Shown: positions 18,544 through 28,241 of the stretch, piece by piece
Numbering within the stretch: position 1 is the stretch's first letter
How the letters are laid out: every line of letters begins with the position of its first letter
Assembly (NCBI RefSeq): GCF_030127125.1
Contig: NZ_CP126156.1
Location: 248,001-312,000, forward strand
Source of the DNA: Halobaculum litoreum
Lineage (GTDB): Archaea > Halobacteriota > Halobacteria > Halobacteriales > Haloferacaceae
Direction of reading: 5' to 3'
Length of the DNA: 64,000 nucleotides
Notes under the pieces: generated by a model
The model's input: only the letters and a program-made list of their open reading frames with translations
Databases searched by the model: none
Told to the model about the DNA's origin: nothing
Position numbers and translations under genes: made by a program

Positions 18544-18600
18544 GCCCCGCGCGCCGCGGGGTCGCGACCGGGCCCTCCTCGGGCCACCCGCGATATACAC

Positions 18601-18608
18601 GTTTATAC
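18601..18608 (+). promoter_or_regulatory. TATA box of the 42-aa membrane protein gene
   Basis: GTTTATAC lies with its centre about 28 nt before the ATG at 18632. This is standard leaderless spacing and supports the reality of the very short gene. Confidence 0.55.
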
Positions 18609-18631
18609 GCCGGTCGGTCCCAGCGTCGTAC

Positions 18632-18760
18632 ATGAACACGCTTCCGCTCGTCGCCGAGTCCGGCTCGGGGGTCGCGCTGCCCACGACGCTCGCCGCGTCG
18701 GTCGTCCTGATCGCGAGTCTCCTCCTCGTCGTCGGCTGGCTGGCGTACCTCTACCGCTGA
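18632..18760 (+). CDS. 42-aa single-span membrane protein
   Basis: A very short gene encoding NTLPLVAESGSGVALPTT, then a single hydrophobic helix of about 20 residues and the end WLAYLYR. It has a well-placed TATA box and a positively charged C-terminus, predicting an N-out, C-in small membrane protein. Such micro-proteins often modulate larger membrane complexes, but no partner is apparent here. Confidence 0.6.
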   Translation: MNTLPLVAESGSGVALPTTLAASVVLIASLLLVVGWLAYLYR

Positions 18761-18815
18761 GCGTCGCGGTCGCTTCTCCCGGCCGTCCACCGTCGGCGAC
18801 CGCGTCGACGGGCGG

Positions 18816-19538
18816 TCAGTCCTCGCCGTCGGTGCGGTCGGCCGCCGCGCCGTCCAACGGGTCGACCCGTTCGCGGAGCCACGCCGCCGCCGCCTCGACG
18901 CGCTCCTCGTCGGTGCCGGTGAACTTCACGCGGACGTGGTCGCCGGGGTACGAGCCGACGGTCACGTCGAAGCGCTCGCGCACCGCCGCCAGCCGGTCGA
19001 GCAGCGTCGACTCCGGCTCGGGCGTCTCGACGGTGGCGACGAACGGCGCCGCGCCCGCGAACTCGTCGGCCACGGACGCGAACATCGCCCGCATCTCGGC
19101 GGGGACGCCCGGGAACACGTACACGCTGTCGATCACACAGCCCGGGGCGACGCCCTCCGGGTTGTTGATGACGCGGGCGCCGGCCGGGAGGTGGGTGGTG
19201 CCCTCGGTGAGGTCGTCGGCCGCGTAGCCGCCGTGCTCGGTGAGGTAGTCGAGCGCCGCCCCGTTGGCGACGAGGTCGACGCCGGCGGCGGCGGCGACCC
19301 CGTCCATCGTCACGTCGTCGTGCGTGGGGCCGACGCCGCCGGTGACGAGCACCGCGTCGTAGGCGTCGCGGTACTCGCCGACGACGGCGGCGATGTCGTC
19401 GACGCGGTCCGGGACGGTCGTGACGCGCTCGACGGCGACGCCGCGGGCGGTCAACTGGTCGGCGAGCCACGAGGCGTTCGTGTTGACGGTGTCGCCGGCG
19501 AGGAGTTCGTCCCCGACGGTGACGAGCGCGACCTGCAT
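18816..19538 (-). CDS. CinA-like/molybdopterin-binding domain protein
   Basis: A 240-residue protein of the MoaB/Mog fold (COG1058, CinA N-terminal domain). VTVGDELLAGDTVNTNASWL at the start and VLVTGGVGPTHDDVTMDGVA in the middle are the family signatures. The bacterial CinA C-terminal amidohydrolase domain is absent, as is usual in archaea. Related proteins hydrolyse ADP-ribose or bind molybdopterin, and which applies is not decided by sequence. It lies 82 nt from the DUF membrane gene of the glycerol operon on the same strand, so read-through is possible. Confidence 0.85.
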   Translation of the reverse strand: MQVALVTVGDELLAGDTVNTNASWLADQLTARGVAVERVTTVPDRVDDIAAVVGEYRDAYDAVLVTGGVGPTHDDVTMDGVAAAAGVDLVANGAALDYLTEHGGYAADDLTEGTTHLPAGARVINNPEGVAPGCVIDSVYVFPGVPAEMRAMFASVADEFAGAAPFVATVETPEPESTLLDRLAAVRERFDVTVGSYPGDHVRVKFTGTDEERVEAAAAWLRERVDPLDGAAADRTDGED

Positions 19539-19620
19539 GTGCGTGTGGGAGGCGGGTCGCGCGAATAAAGGCGGTGGCGGGCCGGGAGGTGCCGGTCCGC
19601 GGGCGGCCGCGGCCGCCGGC

Positions 19621-20694
19621 TCAGAGGTAGCCGGCGTTCGGCAGCACGCCCAGCACCGACAGCACCACGACGACGAGCATCGCGAGCGCGATGGCCATCG
19701 CCGGCGGGTCGACGTGGGTGCCCGAGTGGGAGTACATGATCCGCTGGGTCACCTCGCCCAGCAGGCCGGCGACGATGCCGAAGGCGCCGGCCGCCAGCAG
19801 CGCGACGACGCTCCCGGCGACCGGGGCGACGACGACCGCGCCGACGGCGCCGATGAGCGTAATGTGGTGGGTGACGGGGATCTTCTCGACGCCGAGGTTG
19901 AGGAACAACAGGCTGATCGCCGAGATGGCGTAGCCGAGGAAGATGCTCCCCGTCTGGATCCAGATGTAGCCGCCGAGGATCCCCCCGACGACGCCGATGG
20001 TGGCGACGCCGGCCCACTTGTACTGGTGGGGGAGCCACGGCTCGGTCGCGAGGCGGTTCGGGTACAGGTCATCGACCGTGCCGCCGTCGGCGGCGGTGGC
20101 CTGCTCCTCGCGCTCGAACGGGCTCATGTCGAGGAGGCTGCCGCCGGCCGGCCGCCCGACGAGCGGGTAGTCGAACACCAGCCGCGCGATGAGCGCGGTG
20201 AGGACGACCGACAGGGCGATCGTGTCCGTCGGCGTCCCGATGGCGGCGCCGACCTGGTTGATCAGCATCCCGAGGACGCCGAACACCGCCCCGACCGCGA
20301 GGATGTCGCGCTGGGTGCCGAACGCGTACAGGATGTTCTTCCCGAAGTGGTAGTCCCACCCCTCGGGGGTCATCTCGGGGTACTTCTTGCCCGCGTACGC
20401 GGTGGCCGCCACCCCGCCCGCGAACGCGATGTGGGGGCCGGTGACCGCGCCGAAGCCGATCACGCCGGTGACGCCGACGGCGAGTTCAGCGTCCAGCGCG
20501 GGAACCGCCGCGACCTCCCGCTGGAGGATCGCGAGTCCCTCGCCGAGGAACACGACGAACCCCGTGAAGATGAACGCCGGCAGGGCGCCGATGGCCGCGC
20601 CGAACGCGCCGCCGGCCAGCGCCGTGATGAACAGGAGGAGGAACGCCTCCCACTCCATACCGAGGAGCGGAACCTGCAGTATCAGGTCGTTCAT
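19621..20694 (-). CDS. multi-span membrane protein of the glycerol operon, candidate glycerol channel or carrier (copy 1)
   Basis: A 357-residue protein with about eight to ten hydrophobic spans. Polar motifs are embedded in it: GPH (86-88), DYH (114-116), LLDMSPFER (187-195), EPWLP (218-222), VTHH (274-277) and HSGTHVDPP (323-331). It starts 6 nt after the glpK stop, so it is certainly co-transcribed with glycerol kinase. I recall similar glpK-linked genes in other Halobacteria, with no firm function. It has no similarity I can see to GlpF aquaporin motifs (no NPA) or to MFS GlpT, so it would be a new type of glycerol uptake protein. A paralogue lies at 28896-30041 in an arsenic operon. The transport role is inference; membrane location and linkage are seen. 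Confidence 0.75.
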   Translation of the reverse strand: MNDLILQVPLLGMEWEAFLLLFITALAGGAFGAAIGALPAFIFTGFVVFLGEGLAILQREVAAVPALDAELAVGVTGVIGFGAVTGPHIAFAGGVAATAYAGKKYPEMTPEGWDYHFGKNILYAFGTQRDILAVGAVFGVLGMLINQVGAAIGTPTDTIALSVVLTALIARLVFDYPLVGRPAGGSLLDMSPFEREEQATAADGGTVDDLYPNRLATEPWLPHQYKWAGVATIGVVGGILGGYIWIQTGSIFLGYAISAISLLFLNLGVEKIPVTHHITLIGAVGAVVVAPVAGSVVALLAAGAFGIVAGLLGEVTQRIMYSHSGTHVDPPAMAIALAMLVVVVLSVLGVLPNAGYL

Positions 20695-20700
20695 GCACGA

Positions 20701-22232
20701 TCAATCCTCCTTGGCCCAGTTCCGCGAGCGTTCGACGGCGTCACCCCACCGGTCGTACATCCGGTCCACCTCGCCGGCGTCCGCCTCCGGCGTGAACTCG
20801 CGGTCGATCTGCCAGTTCTCGCGCAGGTCGTCGGTCGAATCCCAGTAGCCGACCGCGAGGCCGGCGGCGTACGCCGACCCGAGCGCGGTCGTCTCGTCGA
20901 CCTGCGGGCGGGCGATCTCCGTCTGGAGGATGTCCGACTGGAGCTGGCACAGGAAGTTGTTCTTCACCGCGCCGCCGTCGACGCGGAGGCTCTTCGTCTC
21001 CACGCCGGAGTCGGCCTCCATCGCCTCGGCCACGTCGCGGGTCTGGTAGGCGATCGCCTCCAGCGTCGCCCGGACGATGTGTGCCTTCCGCGTGCCGCGG
21101 GTCATGCCGACGATGGTGCCGCGGGCGCGCCGTCCCAGTGGGGCGCGCCGAGGCCGGTGAACGCCGGCACCATGTACACGCCGTCGGTCGAGTCGACCGA
21201 CCGCGCGAGTTCGGCCGTCTGGGCCGCGTTGTTGATGAGGTCGACGTCCTCCAGCCACTCGATGGCGGCGCCGGTGATGAAGATCGACCCCTCCAGCGCG
21301 TACTGGACGGGCTCGCCCGACAGCTGGAAGCCGATCGTCGTGAGCAGGCCGTGGTCGGACTCGACGGCCTCGGTCCCGGTGTTCATCAGGTAGAACGAGC
21401 CGGTGCCGTACGTGTTCTTCGCGTCGCCGGTGTCGAAGCAGGTCTGGCCGAACAGCGCCGCCTGCTGGTCGCCGAGCGCGCCGGCGACGGGCACCTCGGC
21501 GCCGAGGAAGCCGTCGGCGTCGGTCGTCCCGTAGTACGCCTCGTCCGAGGAGGGGCGCACCTCCGGCAGCATCGAGCGCGGCACGCCGAACTCCTCGAGC
21601 AGCTCGTCGTCCCACTCGAGGTCGCGGATGTTGTACAGCATCGTCCGCGAGGCGTTCGAGACGTCCGTGATGTGGTTGCCGGTGAGGTTGTAGATGAGCC
21701 ACGTGTCGATGGTGCCCATCAGCAGTTCGCCCGCCTCGGCACGGTCGCGGACGTTCTCGCCGCGGGAGGCCTGCAGCTTCAGCGGCTCGGCGTTGTCGAG
21801 GATCCACTCGGTCTTCGTCGCCGAGAAGTACGCGTCCGCCTCCAGCCCGGTCTTGCCGCGGATCCACTCGACTTTGTCCTCGGCCTGCAGTTCCTCGACG
21901 CGGTCGGTCGTCCGCCGGTCCTGCCACACGAGCGCGTTGTGGACGGGGCGGCCGGACTCGGCGTCCCACACGATCGTCGTCTCGCGCTGGTTCGTGATCC
22001 CGATCGCCTCGAGCTGTGTCGGGTCGAGGTCCTCGGCCGCGAGCGCGTCGGTGACGACCTGCTGGGTGTTCTCCCAGATCTCCGTCGGGTCGTGCTCGAC
22101 CCACCCGGGCTTCGGATAGATCTGTTCGTGCTTCTCGTAGGCGTTGGCGACGACCTCTCCGGCGTGGTCGAACACCATGAACCGCGTGCCCGTCGTTCCC
22201 TGATCGATAGCGCCGACGTAGGTTTCTGCCAT
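20701..22232 (-). CDS. glpK: glycerol kinase, frameshifted in C-terminal half
   Basis: Phosphorylates glycerol to sn-glycerol-3-phosphate with ATP, the entry step of glycerol catabolism. The FGGY-kinase motifs are present: IDQGTTGTRFMVFD (N-terminal phosphate loop), NQRETTIVWD, and GALGDQQAALFGQ near residue 260. The frame breaks after GLGAPHWDG near 21127-21131, where one base is missing. The next frame continues RARGTIVGMTRGTRKAHIVRA to the end. The corrected length is 510 residues, normal for the family. The start is ATG 22232. It forms an operon with the downstream membrane gene and faces glpABC across the AAA ATPase gene. Confidence 0.93.
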
Positions 22233-22285
22233 GTCGTGTGTCCTCCGTGTCGAGCCCCGGTCGGTCGGAACTCCGTGACGGAAAA

Positions 22286-22320
22286 CATTATAGTGAAAGA
22301 TTATAAACGTTATCGACAAT
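22286..22320 (-). promoter_or_regulatory. glpK promoter region with CGATAACGT element
   Basis: This is the AT-rich island in the 250-nt gap between glpK and the divergent ATPase gene. On the minus strand CGATAACGT (22307-22315) abuts TTTATAATC, and a second TATA-like TATAATGT follows. The same nine bases occur upstream of glpA at 23710-23718. The 5-prime leader would be 40-50 nt. Confidence 0.45.
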
Positions 22321-22482
22321 AGCCTACCAGTAGTAAACAACCGATCCCGGCCGTCTCCGGTCGCTCGCCGCGGGCCGTCGGCGCGACGGCACGGGACCAC
22401 ACCGATCACCACCCCCGCCTCACAAGCGGCGAACCGCACACCGAGCGGCCGACCCGGCGGACGGTCGGCCGGCGACCAGACA

Positions 22483-23660
22483 ATGGACATCGACGACCGC
22501 ATCGCGCGCCGTCGCCACACGGGCGACCGTCGCCGACTCGTACTGGACGAGGCCCCGCTCAGCCCCGTCGACCATCTCGACGAACCGATCGGTCGCGGGG
22601 CGCTCGTCGAGCGGCTGCTCGACCACCTCGACCCCGTGTTCGACGGCACGACGCCGCCGAACGCCTACCTCCGCGGGCCCGGCGGGACGGGGAAGTCCGC
22701 GGTCACGGTCGCGCTCGTCGACCGGCTGGCGGGGTCGCTCTCGCGGCCCAGCGACGCGCTGTACACGACGACGCGGGGCGGGAGCGTCCCCGACGTCTCG
22801 TTCGTGCGGGTGGACCTCCGCGGCGCCGACTCGGCGTTCGAGTTCGCCCACGCCGTCCTCGACGGACTGGTCCCGGAGTCGGTGCCCCGCAGCGGCGTCG
22901 GCACCGACGAGCCCACGAGCGCCTCCGGCGACGGGTGCGGGGCGGCGGCCCGGTCGTCGTCGTCGCCGACCACGTCGGGGAGCCGGAGACCGTCGACGTG
23001 GGCACCGTCGACGCCCGGCTGTCGGCGATCGCCGACACGTTCGCCTGGCTCGCGATCGGTCGCGACGACCCGAACGCCGTCGGCGTCCCCCGGGAGACGC
23101 CCGTGCTCGACGTCGAGCCGTACTCCCGGGCGGCGCTCACCGACCTGCTCGCGGCCCGCGCCGACGCCGGGTTGGGACAGGGCGCGCTGAGCCACGGTGC
23201 GGTCCGTCGGGTCGCCGAGTGGGCGGAGGGGGACGCCGGGGTGGCGTTGTCCGCGCTGCTCGGGGCGGTGGAGGCCGCGGCGGCCGACGGCGACCTCGCC
23301 GTCGACGCCGCCGGCGTCGACGCCGGGATGGAGGCGGTGCCGTGGCCGTGCGTCCCGCTCGGCCGCGTCCTCGCGCTCCCGGACAACCGGGTCCGGACGC
23401 TGGCGTGTCTCGTCGACCTGTCCGCCGCCGACCGCGCCCCCGTCGGGGACTGTGCCGCGCGGATCGCCGACCGCCTCGAGGTGACCGCCTCGACGGTCGA
23501 GCGCTTCCTCTACGAACTCGCGGAGGCCGGGATCGTCGAGCGCGTCCGCGTCGACGACCACGACGGCCCCGGCCGGCCGCCCAGCCGGGTGGAGCCGCGG
23601 TTCGCGACGCTCGCGTTCCGTCGCCTCTTCAAGCGGCGCTTCGGCGCCGGCGCCGTCTGA
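22483..23660 (+). CDS. AAA ATPase, Orc1/Cdc6-like, frameshifted
   Basis: A P-loop ATPase with Walker [11 protein letters not shown] (about residues 64-73), a Walker B-like VVVVADH, and a C-terminal winged-helix domain ([22 protein letters not shown]). Overall layout resembles archaeal Orc1/Cdc6 replication initiators. It is short (392 residues corrected) and lies in a metabolic locus, so a regulatory role for glycerol genes is also possible. The frame breaks at the G run 22933-22935. Adding one G gives [16 protein letters not shown] without interruption. It is transcribed divergently from glpK and in line with glpA, 101 nt upstream. Confidence 0.75.
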
Positions 23661-23709
23661 TCGACCCCGGCGCGGTCCCGCGGTATCTTTACTGTCGCTT
23701 CGCGATGAC

Positions 23710-23718
23710 CGATAACGT
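23710..23718 (+). promoter_or_regulatory. CGATAACGT element upstream of glpA
   Basis: A nine-base element identical to one in the glpK promoter (22307-22315, minus strand), sitting 44 nt before the glpA start. It could be a shared operator or a BRE/TATA-adjacent feature. The evidence is the shared sequence only. Confidence 0.35.
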
Positions 23719-23738
23719 AATGCCCGACGCGGCCGTGG

Positions 23739-23753
23739 TCCGTGTCACACGGA
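23739..23753 (+). promoter_or_regulatory. palindrome just upstream of glpA, candidate operator
   Basis: TCCGTGTCACACGGA is a perfect 7-bp inverted repeat around one base, ending 8 nt before the glpA ATG. Its position at the expected transcription start would let a bound repressor block initiation. The binding factor is not identifiable from this window. Confidence 0.5.
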
Positions 23754-23761
23754 GTCACAGT

Positions 23762-25555
23762 ATGAGCGAACGGACCGAGGTGGTCGTGATCGGCGGCGGG
23801 TCGACGGGCTGTGGCGTGGCGCGGGACCTCGCCATGCGCGGCGTCGACGTCACCCTCGTCGAGCAGGGCAACCTCACACACGGGACGACGGGGCGGATGC
23901 ACGGGCTCCTGCACAGCGGCGGCCGCTACGCCGTCTCGGACCAGGCCAGCGCCCGCGAGTGCATCGAGGAGAACCGGGTGTTGCGCGACATCGCCAGCCA
24001 CTGCGTCGAGATGACCGGCGGGCTGTTCGTGAAGCGACCGGAGGACACCGAGGAGTACTTCCAGCAGAAGCTGGAGGGGTGTCGCGAGTGCGGCATCCCC
24101 GCGGAGGTGCTCACGGCCGAGGAGGCGCGCGAGGTCGAGCCGTTCCTCGCGGGCGACATCGACAAGGCCATCGAGGTGCCCGACGGCGCCATCGACCCCT
24201 TCCGGCTGTGCGTCGCCAACGCCGCCGACGCCGAGGAACACGGCGCCCGCGTCGAGACGCACTCCCCGGTGACGGACGTGCTCGTCGAGGACGGCGAGAT
24301 CGTCGGCGTCGAGGTGACCCACGAGTCCGGGCCGGGCGTGCGCGTCCACGGGACGGAGGGCGGCACCGAGGCGATCTACGCCGACCACGTCGTGAACGCG
24401 ACGGGGGCGTGGGCCGGTCGCATCGGCGACATGGCCGGCGTGAACGTCGAGGTCCGGCCGAGCAAGGGCGTGATGACGGTGATGAACGTCCGCGAGGTCG
24501 ACACGGTGATCAACCGCTGCAAGCCGAAGGGCGACGCCGACATCGTCGTCCCCCACGAGACGACCTGCATCCTCGGCACGACCGACGAGGAGGTCGACGA
24601 CCCCGAGGACTACCCCGAGGAGGCGTGGGAGGTCGACCTCATGATCGAGGAGCTGTCGAAGCTCGTGCCGATGCTCGAGGACGCCCGCACCATCCGGTCG
24701 TACTGGGGCGTGCGGCCGCTGTACGAGCCGCCGGGCACCGGGACGACCGACCCGACGGACATCACGCGCGACTTCTTCCTGCTCGACCACGCCGACCGCG
24801 ACGACCTGCCCGGGATGACGTCGATCGTCGGCGGGAAGTTCACCACCTACCGGCTGATGGCCGAGAAGATCTCCGACCACGTCTGCGATCTCTTGGGCGT
24901 GGACGCCGACTGCGAGACCGCCGACGTCCCCCTCCCCGGCAGCGATGACTTCACCGTCCTCCGCGACTACATGGACGAGTTCGGCCTGCGCTCGCCGATC
25001 GGCCGCCGCAGCATGCAGCGGCTCGGCAGTCGGGCCGACGAGGTGCTGCGGACGGACGAGCCGAACCCGGTCGTCTGCCAGTGCGAGGCGGTCACCCGGG
25101 CGGAGCTTCGGGACGCGATCGACCAGTCCGGCACCGACCTGAACGCGGTCCGCCTGCGGACCCGGGCGTCGATGGGCAACTGTCAGGGCGGCTTCTGCGT
25201 CCACCGGATGGCGAACGACCTGCGCGAGTACGGCGGCTACGACCGCGCGACCGTCGACGCCGCGCTCGACGAACTGTGGCAGGAGCGCTGGAAGGGCCAG
25301 CGCCACGCCCTGTGGGGGCGACAGCTCTCGCAGGCGATGCTCAACCACCTGCTGCACGCGACGACGATGAACCGCGACGGCGCCGCCCCGGAGGACTTCG
25401 CGGCGTTCGACGCGGGCGAGGCCGACGGGGCGCCCGCCGGCGTCGACGGGCCTGGCGACGCCGCGGGCGCGACCGCGCCCGACGGCGGGGTGCCGGTCGA
25501 CGCCGGCGCGGACGAGGCGGACCGGCCCGACGGGGGTGACGCGGGTGGCGATTGA
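23762..25555 (+). CDS. glpA: anaerobic-type glycerol-3-phosphate dehydrogenase subunit A
   Basis: The catalytic FAD subunit of GlpABC, oxidising glycerol-3-phosphate to dihydroxyacetone phosphate and passing electrons to quinone. The FAD-binding [18 protein letters not shown] lies at residues 6-23. The substrate region [34 protein letters not shown] and a C-terminal [2Fe-2S] domain with VCQCEAVTR and MGNCQGGFC follow. At 597 residues it is slightly longer than bacterial GlpA because of an acidic tail. The start is ATG 23762. The tail overlaps glpB, so the three subunits are one operon. Confidence 0.96.
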   Translation: MSERTEVVVIGGGSTGCGVARDLAMRGVDVTLVEQGNLTHGTTGRMHGLLHSGGRYAVSDQASARECIEENRVLRDIASHCVEMTGGLFVKRPEDTEEYFQQKLEGCRECGIPAEVLTAEEAREVEPFLAGDIDKAIEVPDGAIDPFRLCVANAADAEEHGARVETHSPVTDVLVEDGEIVGVEVTHESGPGVRVHGTEGGTEAIYADHVVNATGAWAGRIGDMAGVNVEVRPSKGVMTVMNVREVDTVINRCKPKGDADIVVPHETTCILGTTDEEVDDPEDYPEEAWEVDLMIEELSKLVPMLEDARTIRSYWGVRPLYEPPGTGTTDPTDITRDFFLLDHADRDDLPGMTSIVGGKFTTYRLMAEKISDHVCDLLGVDADCETADVPLPGSDDFTVLRDYMDEFGLRSPIGRRSMQRLGSRADEVLRTDEPNPVVCQCEAVTRAELRDAIDQSGTDLNAVRLRTRASMGNCQGGFCVHRMANDLREYGGYDRATVDAALDELWQERWKGQRHALWGRQLSQAMLNHLLHATTMNRDGAAPEDFAAFDAGEADGAPAGVDGPGDAAGATAPDGGVPVDAGADEADRPDGGDAGGD

Positions 25556-26821
25556 GGCGGACGTGGTCGTCGTCGGCGGCGGCCTCGCCGGCGCGACGGC
25601 GGCGCTGGCGGCCGCCCGCGAGGGCGTCCACGTCCACCTGATCTCCGCCAAGGAGAGCACGCTCCGGCAGGCGAGCGGGCTCGTCGACGCGCTCGGCTAC
25701 CCCGACCCCGACGGCCGCTCGGCGCCGGTGGCGGACCCGTTCGACGGCGTCGACGACCTCCCCGAGTCGCACCCGTACCGCGTCGTCGGCGCGGACGCGC
25801 TCCGCGAGGGGCTGGCGCTGTTCGACGGCGCCGTCGGCGACCTGTACCGCGGCGGGCACACCGACCGCAACGCGCTCGTGGCGACGACCTCCGGGCGCGC
25901 GAAGCCGACCGCGCGCTACCCCGGAGCATGGCGCCGGGACTCGCCAGCGACGACCGCTCCACGCTCCTCGTCGGGTTCGAGGCGGCGACGGACTTCGACG
26001 CGCCGCTGGCGGCCGACCGACTGACGGCCGCGGGCGTCCCGTTCGACGTCGAGGGCGCCACGGTCGCGTTCCCCGGCGAGTACCGCGCCGACGCCGCGGT
26101 GACGCGGCTGGCGCACGCGCTGGAGCGCGACGAGGACGCCGGCGAGGGGCGCTCGACCCGGCAGCGGCTCGCCGACCGCGTGCGCCCGCACCTCGGCGAC
26201 GCCGAACGGGTCGGCTTCCCGGCGATACTCGGCGACGCACACGTCGAGGACGTCCGGGCGGACCTGTCGGAGCGCCTCGACGCCGAGGTGTTCGAGATCC
26301 CGACGGGGCCGCCGAGCCTCCCCGGGATCCGACTGGAGGACCGGCTGTTCGAGGCGCTCGACGAGGCGGGCGTGTCGATGACGACCGGGAACCCGGTCGT
26401 CGACCACGAGACGGACGCGGACGGCCGGATCGAGCGCGTGTACATCGACCGCAACGGGGCGCGGATCCCGTACCGGGCCGACGCGTACGTGCTCGCGACC
26501 GGCGGGCTCGTCGGCAAGGGCGTCGACTCGGACCGCGACGGGCCGCGCGAGGCGGTGTTCGGCTGTCACGTCCCCGCGCCCGACGACCGGATGGCGTGGT
26601 CCGGGGAGGGGGCGTTCGCCGACCACGCGTTCGCCCGGTTCGGCGTCGACCCGGACGACCGACTCCGGCCGCTCGACGCGGGCGGATCGCCGGAGTTCGC
26701 GAACCTGTTCGCCGCCGGCGGCGTCGTCGGCGGCGCGGACGTGGCGCGGGAGAAGTCGGCCAGCGGCGTCTCGCTGGCCACGGGGCTGGTCGCGGGTCGC
26801 ACCGCGGCGGAGGAAGCATGA
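25536..26821 (+). CDS. glpB: glycerol-3-phosphate dehydrogenase subunit B, frameshifted
   Basis: The FMN/FAD-binding subunit of GlpABC linking GlpA to GlpC. The dinucleotide-binding [18 protein letters not shown] is near residue 10, and the C-terminal [16 protein letters not shown] is conserved. The frame breaks in KPTARYP at the C run 25919-25922. One extra C restores [14 protein letters not shown] and a 428-residue protein. The start is GTG 25536 (overlapping glpA by 20 nt) or GTG 25545. The stop overlaps the glpC ATG (ATGA). Being within an intact operon argues for a sequence error. Confidence 0.9.
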
Positions 26822-28218
26822 GCGACGGACACGACACACACCACACGGACGACGACTGCGGCTGTAGCGACGCGGAGGCGACCCGGCCGGCCGGCGAGGG
26901 CGCCGTGCCCGACGGCGGCACCGCCACGGAGGCCGGCGGCGAGTTCGAACCGGTCGACGTGTTCGACGGCTCGGACATGGACCTCCGGCCGGGCGCCGAC
27001 TCCTGTTACAAGTGCACCTCCTGTGACACCTCCTGTCCGGTCGCGGAGGTGGACGACTCGTTCCCCGGGCCGAAGTTCCAAGGGCCCGAGCAGTGGCGCC
27101 TCAAGCGCAAGGAGGACACCGAGATCGACGACTCGATCATGGGCTGTTCCAACTGCATGCGCTGTGACGGCGCCTGTCCCTCGGACGTCCCCCTCTCGCA
27201 GATGCACAACAGCGCCCGCGGGGAGTACGTCGACAACCAGATGGACAAGCTCTCGCGGGAGTACATTCGGAACCGCATCCTCGCGAACTACGGCACGCTC
27301 GCCCGCGTCGGCTCGAAGGTGCCCCGCCTGACGAACGCCGTGATGGGGAACTCGCTGGTCCAGAAGATCAACGAGAAGGTGCTGGGCATCACCGCCGAGC
27401 GCGACTTCCCGGAGTTCGCCGACGAGACGTTCCGCTCGTGGTGGAAGCGGCGCGGCGGGCCGAAGGTCCACAGCGAGGAGAAGCGGATCGCGTACTTCCA
27501 CGGCGACTACGCCAACTACAACACCGTCGAGGTGGCGAAGGCGCTCGTCCGCGTGTACGAGGAGTTCGGCTACGAGATCCTCGTCCCCGACCAGCGCTGC
27601 TCGGGCACGCCGATGTTCGCCAACGGGATGTTGGACGACGCGCGCCGCTCCGCGAAGGTGAACGTCGAGAACCTCGGCGACGCCATCGAGAACGGGTACG
27701 ACGTCGTCGCCTCCTGCACCTCCTGTTCGATGGCGCTCCGGCAGGAGTACCCCGAGCAGTTCGACCTCGACGGCACCGAGACGGTCGCCGCGAACACCTA
27801 CGACGCCTTGGAGTACCTCCTCGTCCACGAGAACGTCATCGACCCCATCCGCGCGGTCGACGGCGACCAACTCGACCTCCCGGACTTCGCGTACCACGCG
27901 CCGTGTCACTCCCGCAATCAGGGGCTCGACCGACAGGCGGTGGAGCTGTTCCGCCACCTCGACGGCGTCGACGTGGAGGACGTCGGCGACTCCTGTTCGG
28001 GAATCTCGGGGACGTACGGCTGGAAAGAGGAGAAGTACGACTACTCGATGGAGATCGGCGAGGAGATGTTCGAGCACATGGAGCACGCGGAGGGGGAGAC
28101 GGGCATGACGGAGTGTCCGACCTGCTCGATGCAGATGGAGCACGGGACGGGCTACGAGATCAACCACCCGCTGGAAGTGCTGGAGAAGGCGTTGGTCGAC
28201 ACCGACGTCGAGGTCTGA
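26818..28218 (+). CDS. glpC: glycerol-3-phosphate dehydrogenase iron-sulfur subunit C
   Basis: The membrane-anchoring electron-transfer subunit of GlpABC. Two [4Fe-4S] motifs, CYKCTSCDTSCP and CSNCMRCDGACP, occupy roughly residues 62-125. Two CCG-type domains follow, with HAPCHSRNQG and CPTCSMQMEHG, as in heterodisulfide-reductase-like subunits. The length is 466 residues with a long acidic, His-rich N-terminus (DGHDTHHTDDDCGC) that may add a metal site. It is last gene of the operon and has a four-base overlap with glpB. Confidence 0.95.
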   Translation: MSDGHDTHHTDDDCGCSDAEATRPAGEGAVPDGGTATEAGGEFEPVDVFDGSDMDLRPGADSCYKCTSCDTSCPVAEVDDSFPGPKFQGPEQWRLKRKEDTEIDDSIMGCSNCMRCDGACPSDVPLSQMHNSARGEYVDNQMDKLSREYIRNRILANYGTLARVGSKVPRLTNAVMGNSLVQKINEKVLGITAERDFPEFADETFRSWWKRRGGPKVHSEEKRIAYFHGDYANYNTVEVAKALVRVYEEFGYEILVPDQRCSGTPMFANGMLDDARRSAKVNVENLGDAIENGYDVVASCTSCSMALRQEYPEQFDLDGTETVAANTYDALEYLLVHENVIDPIRAVDGDQLDLPDFAYHAPCHSRNQGLDRQAVELFRHLDGVDVEDVGDSCSGISGTYGWKEEKYDYSMEIGEEMFEHMEHAEGETGMTECPTCSMQMEHGTGYEINHPLEVLEKALVDTDVEV

Positions 28219-28241
28219 GCCGGCGCTCCGCTCGGTTGCCG

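Noticed and set aside
19621..20694. Naming the membrane gene glpF or a GlpX-type fructose bisphosphatase
   Set aside because: It has no NPA boxes, no phosphatase metal motif, and is clearly a membrane protein, so neither name is supported.
19393..21393. 666-codon open frame over the glpK operon on the plus strand
   Set aside because: It is antisense to genes with unmistakable GlpK and membrane protein sequence and reads as low-complexity Asp/Arg/Gly.
22233..22482. A replication origin next to the Orc1/Cdc6-like gene
   Set aside because: The gap holds promoter-like AT patches but no inverted origin recognition boxes or repeat array that I can see.
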